NCBI RefSeq assembly: GCF_905475345.1
Contig: NC_066608.1
Location: forward strand, 124,001-188,000
Length of the DNA: 64,000 nucleotides
Direction of reading: 5' to 3'
Origin: Vespula vulgaris
Lineage: Eukaryota; Arthropoda; Insecta; Hymenoptera; Vespidae
Positions within the stretch are counted from its first letter, which is position 1; each line of letters begins with the position of its first letter. A model generated the notes under the pieces. It worked only from the letters and a program-made list of their open reading frames with translations. It was not told where the DNA came from and did not search any database. Both the position numbers and the translations under genes were made by a program. Below, piece after piece: positions 63,778 to 64,000 of this stretch.

Positions 63778-64000
63778 AAAGAGGGAGCTAGAGGTAGAAA
63801 GGGAGAAAGCGAGGGTGCTGCGGCAACCTGTTGCGGACACTGGTGTAAAGATGTCGTAAATGTACGGTAATAATACGAGGCGCGTAACACGGAGCGGTTT
63901 TCGTGGTATTGGTGTAACATCTGGCAACGGTTAAGCCACCACGACGTCGTTACTTTTGCCCCCGTCCACCCTGCGAGCCTATTTAATGCAGCCCGTTTCG

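Larger units (their letters stand above)
53701..64000. other. Non-coding, CpG-rich with microsatellites; no gene recognised
   Basis: Contains (GA)n at 54040-54066, TTC/TCC repeats at 55040-55140, (GTGC)n at 57612-57647, TTC/TCC at 58721-58790, (GA)n at 60415-60444, 60797-60824, 62941-62993 and 63754-63776. ORFs of up to about 216 codons occur but are largely simple-sequence translations. Confidence 0.6.

Noticed and set aside
1..64000. A previously undescribed multi-gene system or mobile element
   Set aside because: Only one gene family is recognisable. No transposase, integrase, reverse transcriptase, long terminal repeats or gene cluster could be found on either strand.

Overview
This is a eukaryotic nuclear window, most likely from a hymenopteran insect (bee, ant or wasp). 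The evidence is a CpG-dense background full of TCG/CGA words, very many long (GA)n/(CT)n microsatellites, one long intronless coding exon with insect-type CAG/CAA polyglutamine, and an absence of prokaryotic-style gene packing. The order-level assignment is inference from composition and was not tested.

Only one protein-coding gene can be supported. It is a 1151-residue, glutamine-rich, seven-finger C2H2 zinc-finger protein at 26014-29469 on the plus strand. I identify it as the orthologue of Zelda (zld, also called vielfaltig/vfl), the pioneer factor that opens the early zygotic genome in insects. The basis is the RYHPY motif, a JAZ-type finger (NCTACNKWFTSSGHLKRH), and the C-terminal cluster of four fingers. 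The start codon is fixed by an in-frame TAA 24 bases upstream.

Layout: 1-23900 is non-coding sequence with scattered microsatellites, a G-rich block (about 7930-8330), an AT-rich island (15290-15480), a GC/CpG-rich block with a perfect CRE (about 17200-17620) and a diverged 176-bp tandem duplication (22195-22535). 23920-24302 is a dense GAGA/CT/GAC repeat cluster next to a possible TATA-less initiator at 24596. 24598-26013 is the presumed zld 5' leader, with a candidate small intron ending at 25213, several upstream ORFs and a (TTCG)n repeat. After the stop codon come (GGCAAC)n and (GAC)n repeats that leave an acidic open frame, a possible alternative C-terminus. Then a strongly AT-rich block (about 29830-36880) with several AATAAA signals is probably a long 3' UTR and its flank. 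36880-64000 returns to CpG-rich, microsatellite-rich sequence with no recognisable gene.

I found no transposase, reverse transcriptase, rRNA, tRNA, CRISPR array or multi-gene system. Most long ORFs outside zld are stop-free readings of microsatellites or of CpG-rich sequence. The most interesting content is the regulatory and alternative-isoform architecture of the zld locus itself.
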